A stretch of DNA of 64,000 bases from Aspidiotus rigidus (GCA_035079385.1 JAVHKY010000012.1:2834501-2898500), one strand, 5' to 3'. Numbered from the stretch's first letter, positions 22,000 through 34,949 are shown. Numbers and translations are program-made. The notes: generated from the sequence alone by a model not told the origin.

Positions 22000-23950
22000 A
22001 GGATGGCTACTGGGCCTTACCTCGATGGAAAAAACGACGGCTTCTTTAACGAAGTTAAACGAGAAACGCAGGGAACCTGTTTTATGAGTCAAATGGGATT
22101 TGATGTTGAAAATTCAAGGAAGCCTAGACCTAGATAAAGCTAGTATTAAAGAAGGCCTAGACCTACTATAAGCCAAATTTTCTCGAATCTCGAGTTATAT
22201 ATGATAGCTCGAGACTTGAAATTTTTCTAAGTCTCCCTCTTATCACAATTATATAGCTCAAGAGTCGAAATTTTTTCAAAGTCTCCCTCCTATCATACAT
22301 CGCTCGAGAGTCGAAATTTTTCCAAGTCTCCCTCCTACCATACATGGCTCGAGAGTCGAAATTTTTCTAACTCCCCCTCCTATCATAATATATGACTCGA
22401 GAGTCGACATTTTTCCAAGTCTCCCCCTATCATATATGGCTCGAGAATCGTAATTTTTCTAAGTCCCCCTCCTATCATAGCTCGAGAGTTGACATGTTTC
22501 CAAGTCCCTCTCCTATCATATGTGGCTCGAGAGTTGAAATTTTAACAGGGAAACTATTTTATGGAGGGCTTTTTGTGAAATTTGCCGTGCGCCGTCCGCC
22601 GTCCAGCAAAAAACTTGGAAAAATTTCGACTCTCGAGTCATATATGATAGGAGGGAGACTTAGAAAAAATTTCGACTCTCGAGCTATCATATATAGCTCG
22701 GGATTCGAGGTCTAGGCTTCCTTGAATTTTCGATACCAAATCCCATTTGACTCATAAAACAGGTTCCCTGCGTTCCTCGTTTAACTTCGTTAAGGAAGCC
22801 GTCGTTTTTCCAAGTCCCTCTCCTATCATATGTGGCTCGAGAGTCGAAATTTTTCTAACTCCCCCTACTATCATATATGACTCGAGAGTCGACATTTTTC
22901 CAAGTCTCCCCCTATCATATATGGCTCGAGAATCGTAATTTTTCTAAGTCCCCCTCCTATCATAGCTCGAGAGTTGACATGTTTCCAAGTCCCTCTCCTA
23001 TCATATGTGGCTCGAGAGTTGAAATTTTAACAGGGAAACTGTTTTATGGAGGGCTTTTTGTGAAATTTGCCGTGCGCCGTCCGCCGTCCAGCAAAAAACT
23101 TGGAAAAATTTCGACTCTCGAGTCATATATGATAGGAGGGAGACTTAGAAAAAATTTCGATTCTCGAGCTATCATATATAGCTCGGGATTCGAGGTCTAG
23201 GCTTCCTTGAATTTTCGATACCAAATCCCATTTGACTCATAAAACAGGTTCCCTGCGTTCCTCATTTAACTTCGTTAAGGAAGCCGTCGTTTTTCCAAGT
23301 CCCTCTCCTATCATATATGGCTCGAGAGTTGAAATGTTTCCAAGTTTTTTTCCGGACGGCGCTCGGCGCACGGCAAATTTCTGAAAAAGCCCCCCATAGA
23401 ACAGGTTCCCTGTTAAAACGGAAAAAAACGACGGCTTCCTTAACGAAGTTAAACGAGGAACGCAGGGAACCTGTTTTATGAGTCAAATAGGATTTGGTAT
23501 TGAAAATTCAAGGAAGCCTAGACCTGATAAAAGTAGTATAAAGAAGGCCTAGACGTAAAATAAGCCTAGTATAATGTAGTTTGAAAGTCCAAGTTTTTCT
23601 CAAATCTCGAGCTATTTATGATAGGAGGGAGACTTGGGAAAATTCGTCCCCTATCATATATAGCTCGAGAGTCAAAAGTTTTCCAAGTCCCTCTTCTATC
23701 ATATATAGCTTCAGATTCGAAATTTTTTCCAAGTCCCTCTCCTATCATATATAGCTCGAGAGTCGAAATTTTTCTAAGTCCCCCTCCTGTCATATATGGC
23801 TCGAGGGTCGAAATTTTTTCTAAGTCCCCCTCCTATCATATATTCTCGAGAGTCAAAATTTTTCTAAGTTTTTCGCTGGACGGCGCACGGCGCACGTCGC
23901 ACGCCAGATTTCTCAAATAGCCCCCCATAAAACAGGTTCCCTGTTAAAAT
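22000..23950. repeat. CTCGAG / TATATGATAGG array with AACAGGGAACCTG ends
   Basis: About 45-60-bp blocks built from TATCATATATGGCTCGAGAG, TCGAAATTTTTCCAAGTC and CCCCTCC repeat many times, in both orientations. Interspersed are two fixed modules. One is AACAGGGAACCTGTTTTATG followed by a GTGCGCCGTCCGCCGTCCAG stretch. The other is CTTCGTTAAGGAAGCCGTCG with AAATCCCATTTGACTCATAA. The right side closes with CATAAAACAGGTTCCCTGTT at about 23926-23945. The same modules recur at 56.6-57.3 kb and 60.6 kb. No gene is encoded; frames such as 22392-22715 are read-throughs of the repeat. Confidence 0.8.
22345..23314 (+). repeat. 485-bp direct tandem duplication
   Basis: 22345-22829 is repeated at 22830-23314 with only scattered substitutions; for example CTCGAGAGTCGACATTTTT starts at 22396 and again at 22881. 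This is the most recent event visible in the array. Confidence 0.85.
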
Positions 23951-23956
23951 GAATTG

Positions 23957-25385
23957 AATTTAAATGTTGATGGAAGGAGGTAGGTCAGAGATAAATTTGA
24001 AAATGTGTGAGAAAATTGAAGGGTTTTCTGATGATAGGAGGTCGGTGGCTCTGAGTGGGGTAGCGAATTGTAGATTGATGGTTTCCGAGTATAGTATTTG
24101 TCTAATATTGGATATTTCTGTACATTCGAAGAGATAATGATTGATGTCGCCGTTAGAAGGATTGTCTGGATGGAGGGGGCATATATCAGATTCGGAAAGG
24201 TTCAAACGTTTTAAGTGAGTGGGGAGACGATTGTGTCCAAAACGAAGACGGCTGAGTTTAACTATAAGGGAGCGGGGAATATTGTTAAAAAGTTTATACC
24301 AAGGGAATGCCGGAAGTAGAGGTTGAACGAGGAAATAAAAAGGTTTCAGATTGTTAGCGGATTTCGAGTAGGATATTGCCCAGTCATCTCGCGTGGAGCA
24401 TCGAATAAGAGAAACTAGTTCTGACATAGGGAGCAGATTTGATGAGACTGGTGATGAGCGGGCTGATTTAGCTAAAACATCTCAAATTTCGTTGTTGAAT
24501 ATTCGGGCATGACTGGAGATCCAGAGAAAATTAATTTGAATGGGGTTGAGAGAATTGGTCAAGTAGATGATTGATAAAGCTAAGGATGAATTAACGCGTG
24601 AAGGGATGGAAGAAATGGATTGGAGAGCAGAGAGGGAATCAGATATTATGAGAAACTGTCCTGTTTGGCAGTTTTGCTTAATGTAGGGAAGGGCTTGGAA
24701 TATCGCCATCTGTTCCGTATGAAAAATAGATGTGAAGTTTGGTAGAGATAAAGAGCAATGAAGCTTAGTTGAGGGGATCCAAAAGGCTATACTCACTTCC
24801 TGATGATCTTTAGAACCGTCAGTAAAAATATGTGTACGATGAGGAAAATGTTCTTGCGTGTATAACTGGAAGAGTTCTTCAAAATCTGAACCAGAAGTTT
24901 TGGGAAATTGGTGAATTTCAATACGTTCGAAGAGTTGTTGAAAGGAAAAGGCCGATAGATGATATTAAGACGGAATTGAAACGATGAGGTTTTGGAAGCG
25001 AAAAATATGGGCAGCTCTTCTACATATTAGTGGTAATCGCCAGTCTACAAATCTCCAGCGGTTAAGAAGATATGATAATTATATTGTTTGTAAGGTTTGA
25101 GTCTTGGTAGATAATACTGCGAATTAAGAACCTATCTGTGAGATATTTTCGACGAAATTGAAGCGGAGTAATGCCAGTCTCAGCACAAGGGCTGGAATAG
25201 GGGTAGAATTTAGAGCTCCTATTATAAGTCTTTGGAGAGTTTCTAATTTATTCAAGTGAATTTTACTCGCGGAACCGTAAAGAGAAGAGCCGTAGTCTAG
25301 TTTAGAGTGGATTATTGTGTTATAAAGGAGTGTTAGGGTGCTTGGATCTCCACCCCATCTGGTGGAGGCTTGCATCTTTAGGAGG
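23957..25385 (-). pseudogene. Truncated LINE: RT C-terminus, RNase H, C-terminal zinc region
   Basis: Minus strand, from 25385 down. The RT thumb-like region includes HSKLDYGSSLYGSASK and IIGALNSTPIPAL. RNase H follows with the catalytic D-E-D set visible in FTDGSK, HTEQMAIFQAL and IISDSLSALQS, and a final DVLAKSA. A TGA lies just before DVLAKSA near 24482, and there are breaks between 24797 and 25124. The C-terminal part shows RLRFGHNRLPTHL, CPLHPDNPSNGDINHYLFEC and a stop at 23960. RNase H after RT is seen in I, Loa, Ingi and some Jockey-group elements; I cannot choose between them. Endonuclease, ORF1 and most of the RT are missing, and no target duplication is evident. Confidence 0.82.
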
Positions 25386-25394
25386 GGGAGAGGT

Positions 25395-25712
25395 CTTCTG
25401 GAGACGTTTCGTAGGTTTTAGATGACTCGTAGCCTAAATTAAAACAAAATTCAGGTTTCCTTATTGGATCGTATAGGTATTTTTACTCTATCAGTTGATG
25501 TGACGTCATAGTGATAGAATTTATAAACTGAGTTTTATTGTTCATCTACAAATATTTGACATGATGGACAGGTCATTGGTATTTAATTTAAAGAGAGAGT
25601 GACTCTCTCAATGACTTTTGCATTGTGGTTGAAAAGTTAAGTACTACTCACGCGACTGCGTGAGTGTTTTTCTTCAAAATACCCTCCGATAAAACCGGTT
25701 CCCTATTAAAAA
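25395..25712 (+). repeat. Dispersed repeat, counterpart of 4885-5105 and 19930-19990
   Basis: GAGACGTTTCGTAGGTTTTA to AAAACAAAATTCAG repeats 19934-19986. The following 200 bp is the inverted counterpart of 4885-5105. It closes with AAAACCGGTTCCCTATTAAA, a variant end of the CTCGAG family. Confidence 0.6.
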
Positions 25713-27111
25713 GAAAGATCGTTCTATTCACGGTCGTTGGCTATTTGTTGACGAATTTTTCAGAAATTTCATTCCGAAGAGCAGTTTCGACCCGCTTTTT
25801 CATATCGAAGTCGCTGCAATCGTCAAAAGATTTGAGTTTCCGCGTGGTATCTTCCTCGATTTGAGTATCCAATCCAGGACGGTCTTTTGGAGGATTTGTC
25901 TACGCTTCTTTGAACTCGCTTTATTCTCATGATCACCCATAGTAATGATCGACTACGATAAATTTTTCTCAGTTTTCTCCAGTACCTAAGATGGCGAAAG
26001 AAGTATTATTTTTTTTTCGTAGTCAAGATAGACCAAAGAGAATGTTCAACATGCAGTCATGCTCGTAGTAAACTATTATCCGAATGTACACAATGATTTT
26101 AGCAGATTCGTCACTTCCCAAAGGGATTGAGTGAGGATCGATGATGGAGGACGACATCAAGCTTCGACCTTTTTATGATGATTAAAATTCAAGTCGTCTG
26201 AAAGTGCGATCAGTTCATCTGAGGGTCAGTTGAATTTTTTCTGTTGTCTTTTTGGTTGATTGAAAAATGAACCGCGAGGCACTGGTAGTTGTTTAGTCGA
26301 ATTAGGATTCGCCTACCCTCTCTCCATTAGAATTTTAGCTTTGTAAGTTGAATATCTTTACTTTACGGATTATTCAATTTTTGAAACGCTCTTCTCTATC
26401 CATTCGTTCTATAACACCATGTACAACACTGGTGAACCTCATGAAAAAAAAGAAATCGGAATGACAATTGTGTGCGACCCCATAACAATAGTAGACTCGG
26501 GGTATAAATCAAATTACGAAGTTAAATGATGGTGCGCGTTGCTATATTTTCTCTTGAAAACACCCTCCAAAATATTATTTAGGTCTATTCACAGATATAC
26601 GCGCTTGTTTCGAAAAACTCGAACGACGATAGCGATCAGCGTATACGAGTGAATGCTCTTATAATATATTTTCAGTTGAAAACAATTCGAACGCTTGTTA
26701 AATATCTCTTTTATTATTTCTCTGTAAATTTAACGTGCATACACGCTGGCTTATGGATTTCTTCTCCCTTTTCAAATGCTGTAACTACTTTCTTGGCAAA
26801 AGTTGGAAGAACCTCGATTCATTGACCAGATAATACGTAACTGTTATTGTAAATATGACAGATTTCTGATGATAAAACTTCCTATCGCGTACAAATCCAT
26901 AATTCCAAAATTTATGTAGTTTCGACAATTTTCTTATCTCGCGCAAATGGTACACCAATGCGAAGACCCCGATGTCTAAAATTCACTTGGAAACGCTGGA
27001 ATTGTGCGCGCCATACAGTGATAGGCGGACGTAACTTAATTGTAAAATTATTTATATTATAACGTTTCCTGATTTATTCTCATGTGGATATTTCCTTTGA
27101 TCGATTTACAG
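25713..27111. other. Upstream intron or flank of unc-4, no recognisable feature
   Basis: Ends in the polypyrimidine-containing TTTGATCGATTTACAG acceptor of the first visible unc-4 exon. Nothing else identified. Confidence 0.4.
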
Positions 27112-27290
27112 ATGCGGACGGCTCGCTTTTAGCCGATGACGTAGCCAGTAAAAGACGCAGATCGCGAACGAACTTCAATAATTGGCAATTGGAAGAATTG
27201 GAGCGAGCTTTTTTAGCTAGCCACTATCCAGATGTGTTCATGAGAGAGGCTCTAGCACTACGATTAGACTTGAAGGAATCCAGAGTTGCG
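27112..27290 (+). CDS. unc-4: unc-4 homeobox gene, exon with homeodomain helices 1-2
   Basis: An internal exon between acceptor TTTACAG and donor GTAAGT. It starts two bases into a codon (upstream intron phase 1), encodes 59 full codons and ends on a codon boundary. After [12 protein letters not shown] it enters the homeodomain at [20 protein letters not shown], then [20 protein letters not shown] and ESRVA, the last residue being homeodomain position 46. F8, L16 and F20 are all present. The domain is split between positions 46 and 47, the intron site typical of paired-class homeoboxes. [14 protein letters not shown] is diagnostic for Unc-4/Uncx. These proteins are nuclear transcription factors that specify motor neuron and interneuron identity and usually act as repressors. 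An in-frame ATG lies at 27084 upstream of the acceptor; I do not take it as the start because the acceptor is good and no N-terminal domain would be left. Confidence 0.93.
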
Positions 27291-28894
27291 GTAAGTCAGT
27301 CCTATGAATAAATGTTTCGATAATTGGATTGTCCGGGGAATTCCTTTTGTCATGGGAAAGAAAATTTAAATTTGTTGGTCGCCTACTCGCAGTCCTTTTT
27401 AGCATATTGAAATACCCATAGACTTACGCATACGTTAGCTTTGATCTACTCCTTATTATGACGTCCACAGCCCGAAGCATCATATATTTTTAGGTCCTTT
27501 TACTCCACGATAAATAAAAAATACAGAGAGGCGGAGAGCCGCACCAAAACGTTGAAGATTTCTGTTTGAGGCGGGTAGAGAGTCAGAAGCATTAAGAAAA
27601 AAAGCGAAAGAGTCAGGATTAATTTTAGACATTGGCAGATGGCTTGGATTTCGGCCTTATTTAGGATCTAGACAGAGACGCAGTGACAGTTGAAGATTAA
27701 TTGAATGTGCAAAACCAATTCGATAATTGAGTCCGACGTAAATTGACTTACGCCCTTTTTGAAATGATATCAGAATCGTTCCTCACCTCCCCCCCCCCCG
27801 TTTCCTAAATTCTCTAATTCTTGAAAAGTGGGGTCTTTTCAAGAAGGGCGTATCTCTTATGGGAATTACCATTGACATAGAAACCAGTTTTTCAAAAAAG
27901 GCGAGTCTCTGCAAGAACGGCGTAATTGGACTTGTGCGTGAATCGCTGTAGCGCTCTTCTATTAAACACGAGAGGCTGCATAGGGAAGATGAAAGGGGAG
28001 GTATGTCGCTAGGTACGGGTGAAAGTCCTATCCCGATCTGACTTTTTCTCGGCGTGTTAATGCCTTCCTAAACTTTCAAATGCGTTTTTCTCAAAACCCT
28101 TTTTTTGCGAGTTACGCCCTTCTTGGAAAGAAGGGCTCAATTTATTTTGAAGTGTTTGTGAAGCAAAAGGAATGGGCCGAAACGTGATTTCAGTATTTCT
28201 AGGAAGTGGGAGCGGTTTGGGAGATTTTTTTGTGGAATGTACGTTGTTCGAAAATTATATTGGGCTCTGGTTCGGCCAATGAAGGCGAGGTATGATTGAA
28301 AGATGGATGAGGAGATCGTGGAAGTTGCTATATTTTTGGACTCTGAACGGTGAAGGTAGTGATCCATGTGCGTGCGTGAATTGCGGTAAGTCAATGCCAA
28401 CTGGAGCTGAAAGGACATCTTAGACTGGAGACAAAAAATGGTAAATGATGGCGATGACTCTGCTCGCAGGTCAAGAGCGGGGCTGGATTGGAAGGCACTG
28501 GTGTACAAGCGAATGGCAAAATTTTTAAATTAATCAAAAGAAGGTAGCAAGATCACGTACAGGTGACCTACAAGAAGATTGGTAAGGAAGGAGCAGAATT
28601 TTGCGATTGCATCCGTTGAAAAAGCGGGGTAAATATTCCTCTAGGGCTTTGATTTCAATTTTTTCGATATGTGTAGGAAAGCATGAATGAGGGAGTGAAA
28701 AAAGAAGCAAAAAAATTTTACCTTGTAAGTAAGTAGAATTGGGGTTGAGTTGAGACAGCATTTCAAGTCTGATGAGAAGAAATGTTGACTTCGGCAAATT
28801 TTCCTCAAAGTCTCAACTGTTTAACATTCCCGTCTGTTGTACCAGAGCTTAACTGAAGATCTATCGAAAAATTCTGGAAAAGTAGATGATAAAT

Positions 28895-31800
28895 CTCGAT
28901 GAATTATGTCGACCGTCAATTTGATGCCCGAAAATTGACTGAGAATAATTTACATCTTGGTCAAAATGGCGTCGTTATGTTGTTGAATTCGACACCAGGT
29001 CGATATGGGGTGTTATTATATCGATTTCGAGTCGACTTCACTGGCTGTTGTCAACCTGAAATTGACTGTGATATAGAAATTTTACTTTTCGAGAAAACAT
29101 TTTCAGAAAAAATTGATTTTCGAGAATTTATCGTTCGAGAAAATGTATTAGAGAAAACTTCGTACAATCCCGATAAACCAAATCGACCATCACTATATGG
29201 TCGGTATTGGTTTGTTTCTGGTCGTACGACTGAAAAGAGACCAAACATTATGGTACCACCAGAAAATGGTTGATTTTTAGTAAATTTTTGAGATGAATCC
29301 ACCAAATTTTGCCTATTCATTTCAGTTGATTGTTGGTCTGATATTATTGCTACTAAATTTTGACCATAATTTTTGTTTAAATTTTTGGTCACTATGCGGA
29401 ATACACATTTCGAGTCGATTTGTCCTCAACATCTACCAATATTTTGACCCTCTTTTTTGGTCTATAATCATAAAAATATTAGATTTATATATTCGATTTA
29501 AGGAATGCCATCAGGATTAATAATTAATAAATATATATATTTTTTTTAAATGTCATGCGGTGTAAACATACTGACGACCGTAAAAATCGAAACCGGTCGT
29601 GTCTAAAATTACGTATGTTTTGTTAGTGCAACGTACATCTATAATAAATTATCGATCATATTTCCATAGATAAAATAAAATCCTGAAATATTCCCTCAAA
29701 ATTTTCTTGTATTGAAAGACTATGTGTACTCGCTGCCGTATGCTGTCGAGAGGTTTCCCTGAAATATGTAAGGACTTTCCTCGAAGATTGTCTTATTATA
29801 GAGCTTAGTCAAACTACTATAAGAAAAAATTGAAAAAATATAGTCGTTGCTAAATTCTGTGCTGCGGAATCTTCCCTGCCGCTGGTGGAGGTACCCTCAT
29901 ACGATGTGTCGTTTGCGGATTGTGCAACTTGATACGGCTTTTCCCTCTCTTCTCGGGGGTTGTTCTTTTGCAACTTCTTGTAATTCTAAAGCTTCATTTA
30001 AAAAATCTAATTGTCGTTCCTAGGCCGTTCTCTGGAGCAGGTATTGCGTTCTGTGCTGCCAATACCCGAACTGTACCAAGACCAAGATTATGTCCACCCT
30101 GAGCTGTACTTCCACTGAAGGTGGACGCTGCAGATCAGGTTGTGATGATGGGTCTGCAGAGGAGGCTGTGTGAGCAGCCATCTTTGGTTTGTTGGAACGT
30201 AGGGGACCTGTTCTATGGGTAGAATTGGTTTTGATATCAGAGAATTCAAGTTAAAATCTTGAAGATTCCGAAGTTTTCCTGAGTCCCTTGAATCATGGTG
30301 TATAAAGCGTTGCGGTGCCGCAGCTCATCTTTGTTCTTCATTTTGCTGCAGGAGGAATAAATATCCCTACCGATCTTCTGGGAGGACCCTGCTTGATTGG
30401 ACTTTATATAATTGTGGTCTTAGCCTAAATACTAGTTTTGTATTTCTCATTCTCCTACTTTTTTTTTTTTTTTTTCATTCTTTCTTTATGGATTATAAAT
30501 TAGTATCACGGTAAAGGTTTAAAACCTTGGAATAGAGTCCTATCTTTTAGCGGAAAACCAGATATTCTTTTTCAAGATTAATCTCGGAAAGCGTCTTACT
30601 CCCAGACGTAGGAAGGCTAAAATTTTGCATTCTAAGCTTTATTAAGAAGAGATCGTCAAAAATTCAACGTTTCCAGCTTCAAAAAGGATGAAGAGTGGAA
30701 AGAATCAAAACAATTCTAATTCGTGAGCTGTACACTGGAAGTGGTATGAATAGAAGAAAATGAGACGTCTAAATGCAAAGATCGTCTACCCTACCAAAAT
30801 AATAAACTAGAAGCTCTCATTTAGCATTGATAGATGACAGTGGCGGAATATGCATGTATATTGTATAGTCGATGTACACTCGGCTATTCTGATTGTGGAA
30901 GACATTACTGGAGAAACCAGATACTGAGCTTTATTACAAATGTGGCCAGAACTGAGTTTCTCTTGAGAATCCAATCAACTCATATATACTGAGGCTCAAC
31001 CAGCCGTCGCAAGTCTCTTGATTGTTTGAGATTACCTGAAATTTGAATCTTCATTTGTATTAGCGGGGTATTCGTTATCTGTTTTGTTTGGGGGAGGAGA
31101 GCAGGGGCACATTCTTGAAAAATGTTTGCGTCAGACTTTGATGTAGTCAACCCAAGGTGAGTTAGGTTATGTTGCATAGAAAGAGGCCATCCACAGAAAA
31201 CTTCCGTCTCTGACTCTGATGCGACGTTCCCGATAAACCAAATCGAGCATCACTAAATGGTCGATATTGGTTGGTTTTTGGTCCTACGACTGAAAAGAAA
31301 CCAAATATTATGAAAACATCAGAAAGTGGTTGATTTTTAGTAAATTTTTGTGATAAATCCACCAAATTTTGCCTATTCATTTCAGTTGATTATTGGTCTG
31401 ATATTATTCCTACTAAATTGTGGCCATAATTTTTGGTTATTTTTGATCACTATGCGGACTACACATTTCGACCCATTTTTGGTCGTGATATTGTCAATAC
31501 AAAATGAAATTTTTCCTCGTTTCTTAGTCTAAAATTGATATTGTATTTATCACTCAATTTTGACTAAGATTTCTAGTCGATTTCTGGGCAGATATTTTGG
31601 GAGATACCTTGATCCATTTTGAGTAGATTTTTCTTCAACATCCATCAATAAATTATTTTTACTCTCTTTTTTGGTTTAAAATGAGTATTATGGGGCGATC
31701 CGCATAGTCACACAATTTTGACCAAAATTTCCAGTCAACTTCTCGGCGAATATACCTAGGACATACCTTGGTCCATTTTCAGTCGATTTGTCCTCAACAT

Positions 31801-33951
31801 CTATACCAATATTTTTACTCTTTTTTTTTGTCTATTCTCATGCAAACCGTAGTCACTCAATTTTGCCGAAAATTTCCGGTCAATTTCTTTGAAATGAATC
31901 AATTGTCATATTGCTTGCAAACTCGCAGACAGATAAATAAAGATATTTAAAATAAAATCTAAAATAAAATTTGAAATTTAAAAATCAATATTCCTAATAA
32001 TCAAATTGTTTAATGAATTAACATATTCTACTAATCATAAAAATATTAGATTTATACATTCAATTTAAGGAATTCCATCAGGATTAATTACTAAATAATA
32101 TTTTTTTAAATTCAATTTTATATCAATTTTATTTTTTGAAATTAAATTCTAAATTTATTTTAAAAGTTTATAATATCTAATATAATATAATTTTGAAAAA
32201 ATAAAGATCTTATTTAAATTTTCTTGATATAGTTTATTTAAGTAATTAAAATCATTAATTTTGTTTTTTAGAATTATTTATTTGATAAAAATATTTATAT
32301 TCATTTCTAATAATTTATATAAATTATAAAAAAGTAAAAAAATTGAAACTAAATAATTTTTATATTTCATTTAATTTATTTAATGAATATATTTGATCCT
32401 TTAAATAAGAATTGATAAAAATTATCTAATAATTTCAATGATTTTAAATACAATATTTAAAACTTGTAATCATATTGAACCAGAATGATGTATTCATTTT
32501 TTTGTTCAATTTTACGTTCAATTAATAGAAAATTATTAGGTTTATTTATGTCAAATAAAAAAATTAATAAAAAATGATTTTTAAAAATCAATTTAAATAA
32601 TAAATTGACGTGAATTAAATTGGTGATTCCATCAATAATAAATTGATAAATAATAATTATTATTATTATTAATATATCAATTAAATTATAATTAATAAAT
32701 TTAAAACTAAATCATAATGTGGGAATTTTCTAAATTAAATTTAAATAAAATATAAATATATTTAGATTCATTAAAAAAAATTATTTAAATTAATCGATTC
32801 AATTTCAATTGGTATGAATCCATGATAAAGTTCACAAATTTCTTAACATGGTCCATAAATAACTGAAGATATAATAATTAGTATTGTAATTTCAGACCAA
32901 AATCGCACTCCTCTCAATATTATGATTGCTATCTTCATTCTTTTCTTCTCTCACTTGGGGGAGGCTTAGATAAAGACTGGTTTTTCCCGTCGAAAATGGT
33001 GGTCTGTTAGTATCACCCGGCTATAGATCGTTTTATGGCGTCTCTATTGCCCAAAACTTGATTGTTCTGCTTTGTCAAAAGTGGTCTATTTGCAGTGGTC
33101 GGTTAATATCGCTTGAATGTAAGCTACAACAGACCATTTTATAATCGTCTACATTGCCCAGAAATCGACTAATCTTGTTCGTCAGAAGAATTCTAATTAT
33201 GGTGATCTGTTGACACTGATTGAATATTGTCTACGAGAAACTATTTTATGTCGTCAGGGTTCCCTAGAAATCGCCTGTTTTTTTGGTCAAAAATGGTCAA
33301 AATATAGTCAATTGCAGAGGAAGTATGGACAATGACTGAGCATAGACCATTTTATGGTACCTACATCACCTGCAGATCGACTAATTTTTTCCATCAAAAT
33401 TTTGTCCAAGTTGGTTTAAATGTGGTCTACATATGGTAGGGAAGAGCGGAAGTAAATCGACCAAAAAAATTGGCTATCTTTGTCACTCATCAAAGTTGGT
33501 CTATTATTAGTCACTCGTCAGAGCGCCCGCTCAGTCTATTTCTGGTCAACATTTACTCAAAATTGACTGAGATATTTGGTCAATCTGGTTTATCGGGATC
33601 GTCGAAGGGGTCAATAGTTAATTTGTAGTTCTCTATAAAAATGTATGCTAGTCGACTTCAAATCTACCTCAAACGGACGTCAATCTGGAGTCGATTTCGG
33701 TTGTCTGCTCAGTGACTTTCACCACACTCTCGGGCACAATCCGATTCTGAATCCAAATTGTACTTGAATACCGTAGAGATGTTTGAATCGACGCAATTTT
33801 GACGTCAATTTTCAATTTTCCAAGAGCGAGCCCTCATTCTAAAACTCTGGTCAATTTGCGGTCGACTAGGGCGGAACTGAATTGACTCGAAATTGGGATT
33901 TGTATCGACTACGATTTAGGATCGATTCAAGGTCAGTTTGTTCATCGTCGG
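28895..33951. mobile_element. GTCGA-rich TIR element, split by a GGTC-rich element
   Basis: The left end CTCGATGAATTATGTCGACC resembles the CCCGATGAATCATGTCGAC end at 34950. The right end is near GGTCAGTTTGTTCATCGTCGG (about 33951), a weak inverse match. Both outer parts (28895-29168 and 33600-33951) are rich in GTCGA, while the middle is a different element, so the original was only about 620 bp. No coding capacity apart from a chance frame at 28899-29273. Confidence 0.6.
29169..33599. mobile_element. GGTC-rich non-coding TIR element, nested, with an internal second left end at 31229
   Basis: The left terminus CCCGATAAACCAAATCGACC (29169) and right terminus TGGTTTATCGGG-like (ending 33599) are inverted; AT flanks both sides. 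A second left terminus occurs at 31229, so 31229-33599 (2,371 bp) is a full-length copy in the layout of 46015-48471: a GGTC/TTGGTC-saturated left arm, an AT-rich core (about 31930-32880) and a right arm rich in TGGTCTATT. The first left arm (29169-29540) repeats the second and then jumps directly to the start of the AT core (ATTAGATTTATA, CATCAGGATTAAT), an internal deletion. Sequence 29560-31228 between them is unrelated; it contains a CGAAACCGGTCGT motif near 29588 and a T run near 30458, and I recognise no gene in it. No transposase frame. Confidence 0.75.
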
Positions 33952-34949
33952 AATTTATTTCATCATTCATCCTTAACGTGTCTTTAAATTATAAAAATAA
34001 GGTTATATAATTAAAATACGGGATCGTTATTAGATTAAGGAATTGTTTCAAGTTATTCTTCATATTATGCACCATCTTTTTGTGCACTGAGTCCAATTAA
34101 ACTTCCCGAGATCTCTCACCTGTAGCATGAAAACCATGGACGTCTTAATTGACATATCGTTTACGTTTATTTGAAATCCTTTTCGTGGGCTTCGAATTTA
34201 ATCGTATAAAATTGAGTTGAGATCGAAATTACTATTTGGTGGGGACTATCTGTAGAAAATATCTCTCGTCGCCACATCTCACCAATGTCGAGCGGAATTA
34301 TTCGAGAGAATACGATCAAAGGAAAGAAATGAAAAAATAGAAAAACAATACAACATCGATAATGACGAATCGAACACTTACCTATTGCTTTTGTTTTATT
34401 ATTATTATCGCATAGGTACTGAACGATATTTTACATCTGAAAAAAAAAAAAAAATTGAATTTAAATCCGAGAAAATGAGTTCACGATTTCTACATTGTAC
34501 TTAAATGTGAGTAGTTGACAATGATGGAAAAAGGTGATGCTATCACACGATATAATATTAATACCGAAAAACAATTAACCGCATGTTCAGTAATTTTGTA
34601 CTTAACTGACAATAGATTTGATTGATATGTATCATGTTGTCTCACGTTTATACGCACCTTTTGATCATTATTAATCGATTAGCGTAATAATTGAAAGGCA
34701 AAATAGAAAATTGAAAATAATAATCTACGTGTGTGTCGGCTAATTTAATTAAGTACAATACCGTTCCTGCTGACTCGCTTGTGTACCAGTGATTGCTTTA
34801 AGATAAGTACCTATATAAAAATGGACCGGAATATCAGATCCTCTAAATACTTATTCTTATTCTAAACAGACTTCATTTGAAATTGGATTAATGCTTTCAA
34901 GATTACGGTATTGCTCTTGAGACCTAAACGGCCATATATTCTTTAATAG
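33952..34949. other. unc-4: Intronic stretch without recognisable feature
   Basis: AT-rich with an A run at about 34440-34454. This, and 25713-27111, are among the few stretches near the unc-4 exons that look unique, so cis-regulatory sequence could lie here, but I can point to no specific site. Confidence 0.3.

Noticed and set aside
22392..23200. Two identical 107-residue proteins as duplicated genes
   Set aside because: They are translations of the CTCGAG repeat units; the identity reflects the 485-bp duplication of non-coding sequence.
22180..23900. A CRISPR-like array
   Set aside because: Repeats are imperfect, in both orientations, without uniform unique spacers or cas genes, and the host is a eukaryote.
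27084..27311. A complete open frame starting at ATG 27084 as an unc-4 start
   Set aside because: The frame crosses a good splice acceptor at 27111 and a donor at 27291; its first codons look intronic. The coding part is 27112-27290, with the true start further upstream.
28137..28797. Minus-strand frames of 87 and 123 residues as host exons or a LINE
   Set aside because: No motif matched any LINE landmark seen elsewhere in the window, and no splice context supported a gene.
30000..30480. A processed pseudogene or retroposon in the 1.7-kb unexplained segment
   Set aside because: A T run near 30458 and a moderately GC-rich stretch hint at it, but I could not recognise a protein or define ends.
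29169..33599. A Maverick/Polinton or other protein-coding large DNA transposon
   Set aside because: No integrase, polymerase, ATPase or capsid-like frame exists; the core is AT-rich and non-coding.
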